In this document: piece after piece, positions 26,178 through 34,519 of the stretch | Numbering within the stretch: the first letter of the stretch is position 1 | Layout of the letters: each line of letters starts with the position of its first letter | Source of the DNA: Nostoc sp. 106C | GTDB lineage: Bacteria > Cyanobacteriota > Cyanobacteriia > Cyanobacteriales > Nostocaceae | Direction: 5' to 3' | DNA: 64,000 nt | NCBI RefSeq assembly: GCF_002154725.1 | Contig: NZ_MTAW01000082.1 | Coordinates: 1-64,000 of the forward strand | Position numbers and translations under genes: made by a program | The notes under the pieces: model-generated | The model's input: only the letters and a program-made list of their open reading frames with translations | Database searches by the model: none | Told to the model about the DNA's origin: nothing

Positions 26178-27191
26178 TTGACGAACCCGGCCAATGGTAT
26201 TCACGCCATTAATCTTATCGTCTACAAAATAGCCGAAGTTCTGCAAGCATCCGGTTATCCTGAACCAACTATTTGGCGTTCTTCTCCCATCACCACGATC
26301 GCCAACAACTACGATAAGCTTTATATTCCTAGAGAGAGTTTATCGCGTTCCCCTAAATACACCCGTTACCTCAGCGACGGTAGGCTACTCAGAACTCATA
26401 CCACTGTCATCATGCCAGAGTTACTTTCCCACTTACAGGGGGAACAACTCATTCTCCACCCCGGTATTTGTTACCGCCGGGATGTGGTGGATAAGTGTCA
26501 TGTCGGGGAACCCCATCAAATGGATGTGTGGTTGATTAGCCAACATCAACAATTAGGTAGAGAAGCTTTAATTCAATTAATTGCTGTTATTATCAACACA
26601 ATTCTTCCAGGTGTTTCCTATCGCCTAAATGAAACATCACATCCATATACCTGCAATGGTTTAGAAATTGAAGTGTTAGTTGATGGTAACTGGATTGAGG
26701 TAGGAGAAGGTGGAGAAATTCATCCTGGATTACTTAAACCTGGCTATACAGGATTAGCATCTGGTTGGGGATTAGATCGTCTGGTGATGTTAGTAAAGGG
26801 GATAGATGATATTCGCTTGTTGCGAAGCACCCATCCCCAAATAGCTGCCCAGATGACGAACCTGGAAACCTATAATCAGGTATCTAATAAACCAAGTATC
26901 AGCCGAGATATGTCTATTGTCACTGGGATAGATACTGATTTAGAAGATATTTGTGAACAAGTACTACAAGTTTTAGGAGATGAAGCTGAACTATTAGAAT
27001 CGGTGGAAATATTAAGCGATACTCCTTACTCCCAAATTCCAGAAAAAGCGATTCAACGTTTGGGTATTCAACCCCATCAGAAAAACCTCCTAGTGCGGAT
27101 GACTCTTAGGAGTCTCTATGCGTCTATTACTAATCAAAAAGCCAATATTCTACGGGATTTGGTTTATCAACAAATTCACCAAGGTGAGTAA
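26178..27191 (+). CDS. Monomeric PheRS-like protein with a probable 5' frameshift
   Basis: Resembles a phenylalanyl-tRNA synthetase in the compact organellar order: class II catalytic core (motif 2 region ILHPGICYRRDVVDKCHVG then EPHQMDVW, motif 3 SGWGLDRLVMLVKGIDDIR) followed by an FDX-ACB anticodon-binding domain (SISRDMSIVTGIDTDLED to the end, about residues 240-335). There is no N-terminal coiled coil and no beta subunit. The frame as read starts at TTG 26178. A better start, ATG 26149 after AGAGG, reads MNHLDFLSRT then stops; losing one base near 26174 would explain it, since restoring it gives MNHLDFLSR then DLTNPANG. Either a sequencing error, a real frameshift, or a true TTG start. 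Whether it charges tRNA is unknown. Confidence 0.7.
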   Translation: MTNPANGIHAINLIVYKIAEVLQASGYPEPTIWRSSPITTIANNYDKLYIPRESLSRSPKYTRYLSDGRLLRTHTTVIMPELLSHLQGEQLILHPGICYRRDVVDKCHVGEPHQMDVWLISQHQQLGREALIQLIAVIINTILPGVSYRLNETSHPYTCNGLEIEVLVDGNWIEVGEGGEIHPGLLKPGYTGLASGWGLDRLVMLVKGIDDIRLLRSTHPQIAAQMTNLETYNQVSNKPSISRDMSIVTGIDTDLEDICEQVLQVLGDEAELLESVEILSDTPYSQIPEKAIQRLGIQPHQKNLLVRMTLRSLYASITNQKANILRDLVYQQIHQGE

Positions 27192-27326
27192 TTAGACGCG
27201 GAGAAAAGGAGACGCGGGGACACGGGGACAAAGAAAATTTTTCTTTTCCTCTCAACAGCAGGTTTGTATCTCAGCTTGTTTTCTTAAAAATTTGTCTCCG
27301 TTTCTCCCAATCTCCGCGTCCCCGCG
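27192..27326. repeat. Inverted GACGCGGAG/CTCCGCGTC repeats between convergent genes
   Basis: GACGCGGAGAAAAGGAGACG at the left and TCTCCCAATCTCCGCGTCCC at the right form long imperfect arms around a short AT-rich centre. It could act as a bidirectional terminator between the PheRS-like gene (+) and the kinase gene (-). Confidence 0.5.
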
Positions 27327-28577
27327 TCATCCCCTCACCCCCCGCATTGCCAAAAGTGCTGTTCCATAGGCTGCTTCCGTATTCACTGACGAAACTACCG
27401 GAACTTTTAAATATCTTCCGCGAATAGCCGTCCAAGTATGATTTGCTGCACCACCACCAGCAGTGTAAACGCGCTTTAACCTATCTGCTCCCATTTGCTG
27501 TAATAATTCATACCCATGCGCTTCTATGCGGGCAATACTTTCTAACAACCCATGCAGAAAATTCACAGAATTATCTGGGCGTGGTTCTAAGCGTGGGGAT
27601 AAATTGGGATCGTTAATTGGAAAGCGATCGCCTGCCTTTAACAAGGGATAATAATCTAAGTCGCTGGCTGTAGTAGCATCAATCTCACCACTCAAGCTTT
27701 CTAACTCAGCATTAGTAAAGAATTCTCGCAACACTGCACCGCCAGTATTTGAAGCGCCGCCAGTCAGCCACAGCTCGCCTAAGCGATGGCTGTAAATTCC
27801 ATATCTTGCATCTTCAATTCGCGTGCGACTCAATAGTTTTAATACCAGTGTCGAACCCAAAGAAGTCACCGCTTCCCCTGGTGATTGTGCTCCACTGGCA
27901 AGAAAAGCCGCAATACTATCTGTAGTCCCAGCACACGCTACACAATCTTGGCGCAAACCAAACTTAGCTGCAATTTCTGGGCGTAATTCAGCAATAGGTG
28001 TACCAGGAGGCAATATTTGAGGTAGCTGGATTGGTATTTGCAACTTTGTTAGCCATTCTGGGTATTTCAACTTTTCAACGTCATAACCCAGCTTTAAGGC
28101 ATTGTGGTAGTCGCTAACACCTAAGTGCCCATGCAGCAGAAATGCTAGCCAGTCTGCTTGATGCAGGAAATATCGTGCTTTGCTAAAGGAAGGTAACTGC
28201 GCCATCCACAGAAGTTTAGCCAGGCTAGAAGTAGCGCTTACTACTGTATGATTTTCTGGAGCGATACTCTTTAACTGCTCTAGCATCACCGATCCCCGTG
28301 GATCGTTATAAAGTATAGGTGCATCTACAGACTTACCTGCTGCGTCTACTAGCAAGATAGTGGAAGAAGTCCCATTAATAGCGATCGCCTTAATTTCTCG
28401 CCGCAGTTGTTCAGGAATCGATGCTAAGAGAGTAAATAAAGCCGTCTGCCAAATATCTACCCAGTCAGTCGAATTTTCCCAAGGGTACTTGATCTGGAAC
28501 TGGATGCAAGCTTCATTGTCAATCAACGTAGCCCTTGCGCCAGATGTACCAAAGTCGATCCCCAGAAACAAATCCAT
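27327..28577 (-). CDS. FGGY-family carbohydrate kinase (D-ribulokinase-like)
   Basis: A 416-residue FGGY kinase from ATG 28577 (MDLFLGIDFGTSGARATL); 22 codons upstream are open but begin in HIP1-containing DNA without a ribosome site. The N-terminal ATP-binding motif GIDFGTSGARA, the central CAGTTDSIAAFLASG, and the FGGY-C segment VYTAGGGAANHTWTAIRGRY are intact. It looks like the cyanobacterial/plant group (Arabidopsis XK-1, Synechococcus SePSK) reported to phosphorylate D-ribulose. The gene is divergent from psaM and probably monocistronic. Confidence 0.75.
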   Translation of the reverse strand: MDLFLGIDFGTSGARATLIDNEACIQFQIKYPWENSTDWVDIWQTALFTLLASIPEQLRREIKAIAINGTSSTILLVDAAGKSVDAPILYNDPRGSVMLEQLKSIAPENHTVVSATSSLAKLLWMAQLPSFSKARYFLHQADWLAFLLHGHLGVSDYHNALKLGYDVEKLKYPEWLTKLQIPIQLPQILPPGTPIAELRPEIAAKFGLRQDCVACAGTTDSIAAFLASGAQSPGEAVTSLGSTLVLKLLSRTRIEDARYGIYSHRLGELWLTGGASNTGGAVLREFFTNAELESLSGEIDATTASDLDYYPLLKAGDRFPINDPNLSPRLEPRPDNSVNFLHGLLESIARIEAHGYELLQQMGADRLKRVYTAGGGAANHTWTAIRGRYLKVPVVSSVNTEAAYGTALLAMRGVRG

Positions 28578-28734
28578 AGATTGATATATTTTCTTTAAAA
28601 AGAATAACGAATGACTACTGAGCGATCGCTGCTTTTGTTGCATCTTGTAACAAGATATTCCCCAATCCTCGCAAAACAGGGAAAAGTAGTAAACGAACTA
28701 TTCAAAATGCATTGAGTTTAGGAGGTTTCCAACC

Positions 28735-28863
28735 ATGCCTATATCACACAGTTTCTTTCTCGCTGTAACGTCCATCTCAGATACTCAAGTCTACATCGCT
28801 TTGGTTGTGGCGCTGGTTCCAGGTGTTCTAGCTTGGCGTTTAGCTACAGAACTTTACAAATAA
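28735..28863 (+). CDS. psaM: Photosystem I reaction centre subunit XII (PsaM)
   Basis: A 42-residue one-span thylakoid protein of photosystem I. The core SISDTQVYIALVVALVPGVL then AWRLATELYK matches PsaM. The usual protein starts MTSISDTQ and is about 31 residues, so the eleven residues MPISHSFFLAV are an N-terminal extension; no internal ATG exists at the canonical position (GTAACG there), which supports ATG 28735. A strong ribosome site, GGAGG at 28721-28725, precedes it. A terminator-like hairpin follows. Confidence 0.92.
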   Translation: MPISHSFFLAVTSISDTQVYIALVVALVPGVLAWRLATELYK

Positions 28864-28896
28864 GCCATAGTGTGACACAGTTGTTGGGCTAAGAAG

Positions 28897-28990
28897 CCTG
28901 GCATTAGTGAGTGAACTTGATCGACACTTGGAGCCTTAGGCAAGTAAGTGTTTGACTAAGGCTACTTACGTATGCCAGGTTTATTTTTTG
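28897..28990 (+). terminator. Terminator downstream of psaM
   Basis: CCTGGCAT (28897-28904) pairs with ATGCCAGG (28972-28979), which is followed by TTTATTTTTT. The loop contains a second hairpin (CCTTAG..CTAAGG, about 28934-28961). The long internal region could also be a small stable RNA ending at this site. Confidence 0.65.
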
Positions 28991-29115
28991 GCTTTGAATA
29001 CACGTGTAGCAATTTCCGAAAAATGAAGTAATATGGCAGCTAAATCAAGCCCTAATTGTTAGAAGTAGGCTTTTTAGGCTGTTCTGCTTGAATTTACGAG
29101 GTCTTTTTTACCATC

Positions 29116-29535
29116 ATGAACGCTATTCAACCGTCTATCCCGCTACAACCGATACAAAAACGCCGGGTTGCGCCTCGACCAAAGCGGCATCTGCGTCAAC
29201 GATCGCATCAAGTAATGGCTATGGAAGTAACAGCCAAGATAGCCGTTAATCTGGCAATTTCAGCAGCCGCGGTTTCCGCCCTCATGCAACTTTTGCCCTA
29301 TCACTGGTTACAGCAAGAAAAATTGCGGGAAATGCGTACTGAGGTCAAGCAAATGGAAGGACGTGTGAATATTTTGCAAGCAGAATTTAGCCGAAACTTC
29401 GATCCCTCTCAAGCCAAAAGTATTATGCAACAACAAAGCTACCGATTCGACCCTAATCAGCGTCAGATCGTGATCACGAATCCGGATGCAACAGAAGCAG
29501 CTAGCCAATCGGAGTCATCAACTTCAGCACAATAG
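29116..29535 (+). CDS. Hypothetical membrane-anchored protein with coiled coil
   Basis: A 139-residue protein with a basic, proline-rich N-terminus (KRRVAPRPKRHLRQR, about 16-30), one hydrophobic segment (TAKIAVNLAISAAAVSALMQ, about 40-58), a coiled coil (EKLREMRTEVKQMEGRVNIL, about 68-90) and a polar tail. The layout (basic cytoplasmic N-end, single span, coiled coil) recalls small divisome or scaffold proteins, but I cannot name it. Probably a conserved cyanobacterial protein. Confidence 0.6.
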   Translation: MNAIQPSIPLQPIQKRRVAPRPKRHLRQRSHQVMAMEVTAKIAVNLAISAAAVSALMQLLPYHWLQQEKLREMRTEVKQMEGRVNILQAEFSRNFDPSQAKSIMQQQSYRFDPNQRQIVITNPDATEAASQSESSTSAQ

Positions 29536-29772
29536 CCAACCCAGAATTATTGAAGTTCTTTATGTTGTGGCTGTGTATCAACAACTTGTGTAAGTAAATT
29601 AGCTAATTGTTGAATAAGTGCCTAGTGCAAGAAAGCAGAAAAGATGTTGTCTGTGAAAACTAGATAGTTATTTGCGCTACACTGCACTAATTAAAATTTA
29701 TTAGCCATTAATAATACAGGGTCGCTATACTCTACTCAAAATTTAGATTTTACAGTCCTTTAGAGGATTAAT

Positions 29773-30468
29773 CTACCAATCAGGATGTTCAGGAGATAGC
29801 AGTTCGGTTAACCAATTTTCAAGTTGTATACGTAAGCGCCAACCAGGAACATCTTTTCTTGCGGGTAGTTGAGTCAGGGCACGACGATAATCAGCGATCG
29901 CGCAATTCCAGTCTCCCCAAAGATGATAAGTTCTGCCTCTCTCAGCCCAGATGTGACCTTCTAGCTGCCCGAAAAGTAGTGCGACATCAAAATTCTCAAT
30001 TGCCTCTTCGTATTGCCCCAATTCGCGCCAGGTGATGCCTCGGTTAATGCGTGCCCGCACATGGCTAGGATTCAAATCAATCGCCCGATCGTAATCAGCG
30101 ATCGCCGCAGCTAATTTTCCACAACCAGCATAGTAATTTGCTCGGTTATTATAAGCACTAGCCAAACTAGGATTAATTTGCAGTGCTGTATTATAGTCAC
30201 AAAAGGCTTTTTGGGTTTCGCCGCTTTGAAAATAAATCAGCCCTCGATTGTTGTAATCAACAGCATTTTGAGGATGACGGCGGATGAGTTGGCTTAACAG
30301 AGCGATCGCCTTCATGTAATCGCCTCTTTGAGCTAACCTCAAAGCACAAGAGCGTACATGACTGTCTTCTAAGTCTAAATTACTGCTTAATTTTATCGTT
30401 TTATTTGATACTAATTCATCTAAGTTATTTTGCTTATCTCCAAAAGATAAATAGGAGTTATTAGTCAT
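29773..30468 (-). CDS. TPR repeat protein
   Basis: A 231-residue protein from ATG 30468 (MTNNSYLSFG), chosen because CAGGA lies six bases upstream; a TTG 12 codons earlier is less likely. After a 40-residue polar leader come about five tetratricopeptide repeats (for example NNRGLIYFQSGETQKAFCDY and INRGITWRELGQYEEAIENF). TPRs mediate protein-protein contact; no other domain is present, so the partner is unknown. Confidence 0.8.
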   Translation of the reverse strand: MTNNSYLSFGDKQNNLDELVSNKTIKLSSNLDLEDSHVRSCALRLAQRGDYMKAIALLSQLIRRHPQNAVDYNNRGLIYFQSGETQKAFCDYNTALQINPSLASAYNNRANYYAGCGKLAAAIADYDRAIDLNPSHVRARINRGITWRELGQYEEAIENFDVALLFGQLEGHIWAERGRTYHLWGDWNCAIADYRRALTQLPARKDVPGWRLRIQLENWLTELLSPEHPDW

Positions 30469-30926
30469 ATAATCCTGCCGTATATAGTTGTTTTTTGAAA
30501 TCAAAATATAGTTATTATGCTGCTAGTAGCTTGTTTGTTATGTAAGTTCTGAGGGTGTCTATAATTACTCAACCATTCAAACCACAGTAATTGAAAAACT
30601 TTATCTCATATCAATAATTGATGATTCAATCTCATCATAGATACCTCATCCCCAGGTTAAATTCCAGAAAAAGCAAATATCAATCTCAAAGACTAGTCAA
30701 GTAGTGAGAGCGACAAATTGGTAGAATGCCAACAAGCCGTTCATGAGAGATGACGCAGAGCACAAAGGAATGTAGCAATGATCGAAATGCAAAACAAACC
30801 TTGGTCGAATCCCTTAGCTTGAGCTATGGGTTTGTCCTCATTACCGTGTCTATTTCTAGATTCGCATCTAACGGTTCCAGCTTCTAGTTCCTTAATCTGA
30901 CTTTTAAGTTTTGAGAAAATTTTCTT
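30469..30926. other. Gene-free stretch upstream of two divergent genes
   Basis: No gene or strong hairpin was recognised. It is the divergent regulatory region for the TPR gene (-) and the 30927 gene (+). Confidence 0.4.
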
Positions 30927-31391
30927 ATGACAATTGCAATTTCTTACCCCAATGCCCCCGATTTAACTGCTGATGATTACATTGTGATCGGCTTGGCAAC
31001 ATGCTTTGTCAAGGAAGATGGAGAAGTTCATCAAGTTGAAGTTATTGAACCTATTCCTTCTGCGGCTTTGGAAGCAGTGATGAAAGGTATTCCCACTTCA
31101 TATAAGTTTGCTTGGGCAACAAATTTAGCCTCTGTCCTGAACGGTGATACACTCTCAGCTCCAGCTAGCTTCCCAGAATCGGCTCAGTTCGCGGATGAGT
31201 TTGTACCACGACTGTTTGCGGCAGCTCGTACTTATAAACGTCGTGAGATTACAAAATCTCTTATTCCTTTAGGTACAACCTACACAGAGTTCAATTACTC
31301 CACTGAACGCAAGCGTGTACTAAATGCTGCCAGGGTAGTTACCAAAGAAGACAACGTTAAACAACACTCCCACACCCATAAAGTTCTTTAA
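30927..31391 (+). CDS. Conserved-looking hypothetical protein, 154 aa
   Basis: A soluble 154-residue protein with no membrane span. The first half is beta-rich and acidic (PDLTADDYIVIGLATCFVKE, VEVIEPIPSAALEAV), the second half is basic and ends in a His-rich tail (KQHSHTHKVL). No catalytic motif is visible. Its composition and clean start suggest a genuine, probably expressed gene. I do not recognise it. Confidence 0.55.
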   Translation: MTIAISYPNAPDLTADDYIVIGLATCFVKEDGEVHQVEVIEPIPSAALEAVMKGIPTSYKFAWATNLASVLNGDTLSAPASFPESAQFADEFVPRLFAAARTYKRREITKSLIPLGTTYTEFNYSTERKRVLNAARVVTKEDNVKQHSHTHKVL

Positions 31392-31562
31392 CATTCAAGA
31401 AGGGAACAGAATTTCCTATTCTCTGTTGTTGAAACTGATTTTTTTGGAGATTTCGGATTTTAGGGCAACCAAATATTAATAGCGAATTGACGAAAATTAA
31501 ATCTGCTTCCTCTGAGTTTTAATATTAAGCCTCAATTCGCCATATTTTTTGTAGAAACTATA

Positions 31563-32783
31563 ATGAAGACCTTTGATGTGGTAGTTGTAGGTGCAGGCCC
31601 AGCTGGAGGGCACTGTGCGAGATTATTAGCGAAGGCTGGTCAAAAGGTTTTGCTAGTAGAGCGATACGAAAACTTTTCTGTAAACAGCTTCTCCAGTGCC
31701 GGAACTCCCATAGAAACATTGGCTAAGTTCGATCTACCTAATGAAGTTATAGGTAGTTATTGGCAAGGAATTAAAATTGTCACCACCAATCTTAATGAAA
31801 CTTGGAATTCACCTAAACCTCTGGGTGTGGTTTTAGATTTTACTAAATTAAGGGAATTCTTAGCTCATGAAGTTAAAGCCAATGGTGGCGAGGTTTGGCT
31901 AGGGTATTTTTACCTGAGAAAAGAAGAGTCAGCAGAGCAAACTATTCTATTTTTTAAATCAAAAAAGGAAGGGGAGATCAAAGTTGGCGCAAAAGTCGTA
32001 GTCGATGCAACTGGCCCATCTAGAGCAGTCATATATAACAAAGGAGAAGCTCAACCATTATTCCACAGTGGCACAGGAATTGAATATCTCTTAGAAGTAG
32101 CACCAGAGGATTACGAAAAACACTGCGATCGCTTAACTTTTTTCCTGGGGCATAAATGGATGCCAAAAGGATATTCTTGGATATTTCCTATGGAGAAACC
32201 CAAGTTAAAAGTTGGGGCTGGATTATTAAATTCCCAGCATCAATTAATTCAAAAAGCTGAACCAATAAAATATTATATTGAACTCATAATTAAAGACTAT
32301 ATTCAACCCAAAGAATACAAAATTTTGGATATTCATGGAGCAACCCTAAAATATAGCCAGGGATTGCAGGATAAGTATTATAGAAAAAACATTATAGCTA
32401 TAGGAGATGCGGTCTCTACTGTTAACTTTTTAGGAGGTGAAGGCATTAGACATGGTATGTGTAGCGCTGAAGTGGCTGTTAAATATATTGAAAAATATTT
32501 AAATGGTGAAGCTTCAGATTTTAAAAAATATCAAAAAGAGATGTACAAAATATTTTATAAAAAATGGATAATTTCCGAGAAACTTGGACTAAAGAAATAT
32601 TTGCTTGATAGTGACAATATAGTAGATCGGTCAATAACTTATCTTAAATATTTGAATATTCATGAAATAATGGATCTGCTCTTCAACTATAAATTTGCAA
32701 AATTTTCTAAGATATTTGTAGTTAGGTTAGTTATAAAAAGTCTGGCATTTTTACGAAAAAGCTTTGGTTTGAAAATTTCTTAA
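31563..32783 (+). CDS. FAD-dependent oxidoreductase, geranylgeranyl-reductase-like
   Basis: A 406-residue flavoprotein. The N-terminal dinucleotide-binding fold is FDVVVVGAGPAGGHCARLLA then KAGQKVLLVER; the GD motif is NIIAIGDAVSTVNFLGGEGI (about 280-300). This arrangement fits the geranylgeranyl reductase/halogenase/monooxygenase superfamily, which reduces or oxidises prenyl or aromatic substrates. The last third is Lys/Tyr/Ile-rich and AT-rich compared with neighbours. Substrate unknown; the gene is single. Confidence 0.75.
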   Translation: MKTFDVVVVGAGPAGGHCARLLAKAGQKVLLVERYENFSVNSFSSAGTPIETLAKFDLPNEVIGSYWQGIKIVTTNLNETWNSPKPLGVVLDFTKLREFLAHEVKANGGEVWLGYFYLRKEESAEQTILFFKSKKEGEIKVGAKVVVDATGPSRAVIYNKGEAQPLFHSGTGIEYLLEVAPEDYEKHCDRLTFFLGHKWMPKGYSWIFPMEKPKLKVGAGLLNSQHQLIQKAEPIKYYIELIIKDYIQPKEYKILDIHGATLKYSQGLQDKYYRKNIIAIGDAVSTVNFLGGEGIRHGMCSAEVAVKYIEKYLNGEASDFKKYQKEMYKIFYKKWIISEKLGLKKYLLDSDNIVDRSITYLKYLNIHEIMDLLFNYKFAKFSKIFVVRLVIKSLAFLRKSFGLKIS

Positions 32784-32810
32784 TTTCTATTACCTGCATA
32801 TAGATCTCCT

Positions 32811-32847
32811 CCAGATCCCCGACTTCTTTAAGAAGTCGGGGATCTGG
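32811..32847. repeat. Perfect 18-bp palindrome (CCAGATCCCCGACTTCTT family)
   Basis: Arms CCAGATCCCCGACTTCTT and AAGAAGTCGGGGATCTGG around one base. It lies between convergent genes and may terminate both. A relative (AGATACCCGACTTCTT) is at 47082-47114. Confidence 0.75.
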
Positions 32848-32866
32848 ACAACAATCTACAGATGTT

Positions 32867-33358
32867 TTAACGATAATTTGTAAATTGCAAAGCTACAGGT
32901 AAGTCTTCTTGCTTTAAACGTTGGATGATAGCTTGCAATTCGTCCTTAGATTTAGCCGTTACTCGCACTGCATCGCCTTGAATCGAGGCTTGCACCTTTT
33001 TAAATTCATCTCGAATCAATTTAGAAATCTGTTTGGCAATTTCTTGACTAATGCCTTTTTTGAGTTTAATTTCTTGTCGTACACGATTACCGCTGGCTGA
33101 TTCAACTTTGCCAAAATCAAAGATTTTCTGAGAAAGATTGCGTTTAGCAGCTTTTTCTCGAAGAATGTTGTGCACAGAATCTAAAGTAAACTCACTATCG
33201 GTGTTAACGTCAATGCTTTCCTCACCTAACTCAACAGTAGTTGCAGTATCTTTGAGGTCGTACCGGCCTTTGATTTCTCGCACAACTTGATCGACGGCGT
33301 TGACCAATTCTTGTCGGTCAAAGTCACTCACAATGTCAAAGGAATAATTAGAAGCCAT
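32867..33358 (-). CDS. YajQ-family cyclic-di-GMP-binding protein
   Basis: A 163-residue YajQ/UPF0234 protein. The N-terminal [20 protein letters not shown] and the paired [20 protein letters not shown] and [19 protein letters not shown] segments are characteristic of the two ferredoxin-like subdomains. Some family members bind cyclic-di-GMP and modulate transcription factors; the role in cyanobacteria is not established. Length and motif order are complete. Confidence 0.92.
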   Translation of the reverse strand: MASNYSFDIVSDFDRQELVNAVDQVVREIKGRYDLKDTATTVELGEESIDVNTDSEFTLDSVHNILREKAAKRNLSQKIFDFGKVESASGNRVRQEIKLKKGISQEIAKQISKLIRDEFKKVQASIQGDAVRVTAKSKDELQAIIQRLKQEDLPVALQFTNYR

Positions 33359-33618
33359 AGCACATCTTTGAATTCTGGATGTTTGGATGTGAAATAGGGA
33401 TTAGAGATGGTCAATTGATAATTACTACCCTCCTCTGTATCCCTCCTTTGCGATCGCAGATAAAAGAACAGCAGAAATAGGTGGTTGTCATAGCATCATC
33501 AACCAAATCCATAAATAGCATTAATTGTCGATCATGGGCAATCAGGAGAACCTATTACCCATGAACTATTTGTAGTTTCTCTTCTTTAGAATTACACTCA
33601 CGCAAACTCAGCCTCACC

Positions 33619-34164
33619 TTAGTCAAAGTAGAAAAGTGTGACCACTTTTCTCTGTTCTTCTGCATCTTTACAAGTTTGTAGCAGGGTGCGGCTGTCGTGA
33701 AATGCAAAGCAAATCAGTTGCTGGCAGCGGGATATTATCTCCTTATTGCAAATGTAACTCGCTTCGGCGAGGGACAGATTATCGTTACTAGGATTTTCTA
33801 CTAGGTGCATTACCAGTTCTAACTGCTGACGCGATTCATGCGGCTGGCGTTCTAGGCTTTGGGGTAGAATCACCGTCAACAAATTGGGGTCAGCGCGCAT
33901 TGCGCCTTTGATGGCAGCGGAATTGGTACCTGTAGCCCCAGAAGTGATCACCCGATTGCCTGATAAAACCAAGGCATAGGTCATCATTTCAATGAGATTC
34001 TGGTGCGTAATTGGGACATGACGGGAACCCAGCAAGGCAATTCGTTTAGAACCTGTTTGCTGGATTGTCGCTAGTTCTTGCGCTAATGTATCGAGGTTGA
34101 TGAGGTCTGTTGACTGGCTCAAAGATGAACGTAATGAGATGAAACGACCCAGATATTTTACCAA
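33619..34164 (-). CDS. DprA-like Rossmann protein (SLOG type)
   Basis: A 181-residue protein with the DprA/LOG-type nucleotide-binding fold: RIALLGSRHVPITHQ and the GSGxGxG-like turn VITSGATGTNSAAIKGAMRA, followed by LLTVILPQSLERQP. It is shorter than DprA (no SAM or winged-helix domain), so a role in recombination is only suggested by name in the family. The start TTG 34164 is weak; no methionine occurs before residue 60, so an upstream start cannot be excluded. Confidence 0.7.
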   Translation of the reverse strand: MVKYLGRFISLRSSLSQSTDLINLDTLAQELATIQQTGSKRIALLGSRHVPITHQNLIEMMTYALVLSGNRVITSGATGTNSAAIKGAMRADPNLLTVILPQSLERQPHESRQQLELVMHLVENPSNDNLSLAEASYICNKEIISRCQQLICFAFHDSRTLLQTCKDAEEQRKVVTLFYFD

Positions 34165-34519
34165 ACAGAGTGTAAGTGCGAAGCTTACTTGAGTTAGACA
34201 TTGCTACGTTTTCGCAATTAATGGCTTCGGTAGTTACATTTCTGGGTTAAAAAAAGCTAAGGAGCCTCCAGACTCACCCTTAGACGCTTGACAAGGGTAC
34301 TGAAAATAAAACTTTTTTGAGGAAATCAAGAAGGTTGAAAGTAAATTTACAAAAATATGCTTGTATTTTGATTACCTACTACAACCAAGCATATCCTCAT
34401 GGGGCTGAGGAAAAGCCCGCCATCTCCTAGGTGGTGATAGCGAACTGATTCCTCGGCAGTAATAAAATCCTCTAATAGATAACTGAGCATTTATGCTCTC
34501 AACTTTTGAGTTGATGAGG
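34165..34519. other. Intergenic stretch with competing hairpins
   Basis: No gene. Between 34394 and 34456 several pairings are possible: TCCTCA/TGAGGA (34394-34411), GGGCT/AGCCC (34402-34418), and CTGAGGAA (34405-34412) with TTCCTCGG (34449-34456). They exclude each other, as in an attenuator or small RNA, but nothing known matches. Confidence 0.3.

Noticed and set aside
28864-28990. A separate small RNA gene after psaM
   Set aside because: The structure is adequately explained as a psaM terminator with a branched loop; no promoter was seen.
30780-30830. GGTCGAATCCC near 30806 as a tRNA T-arm
   Set aside because: No acceptor stem or anticodon arm can be built around it.
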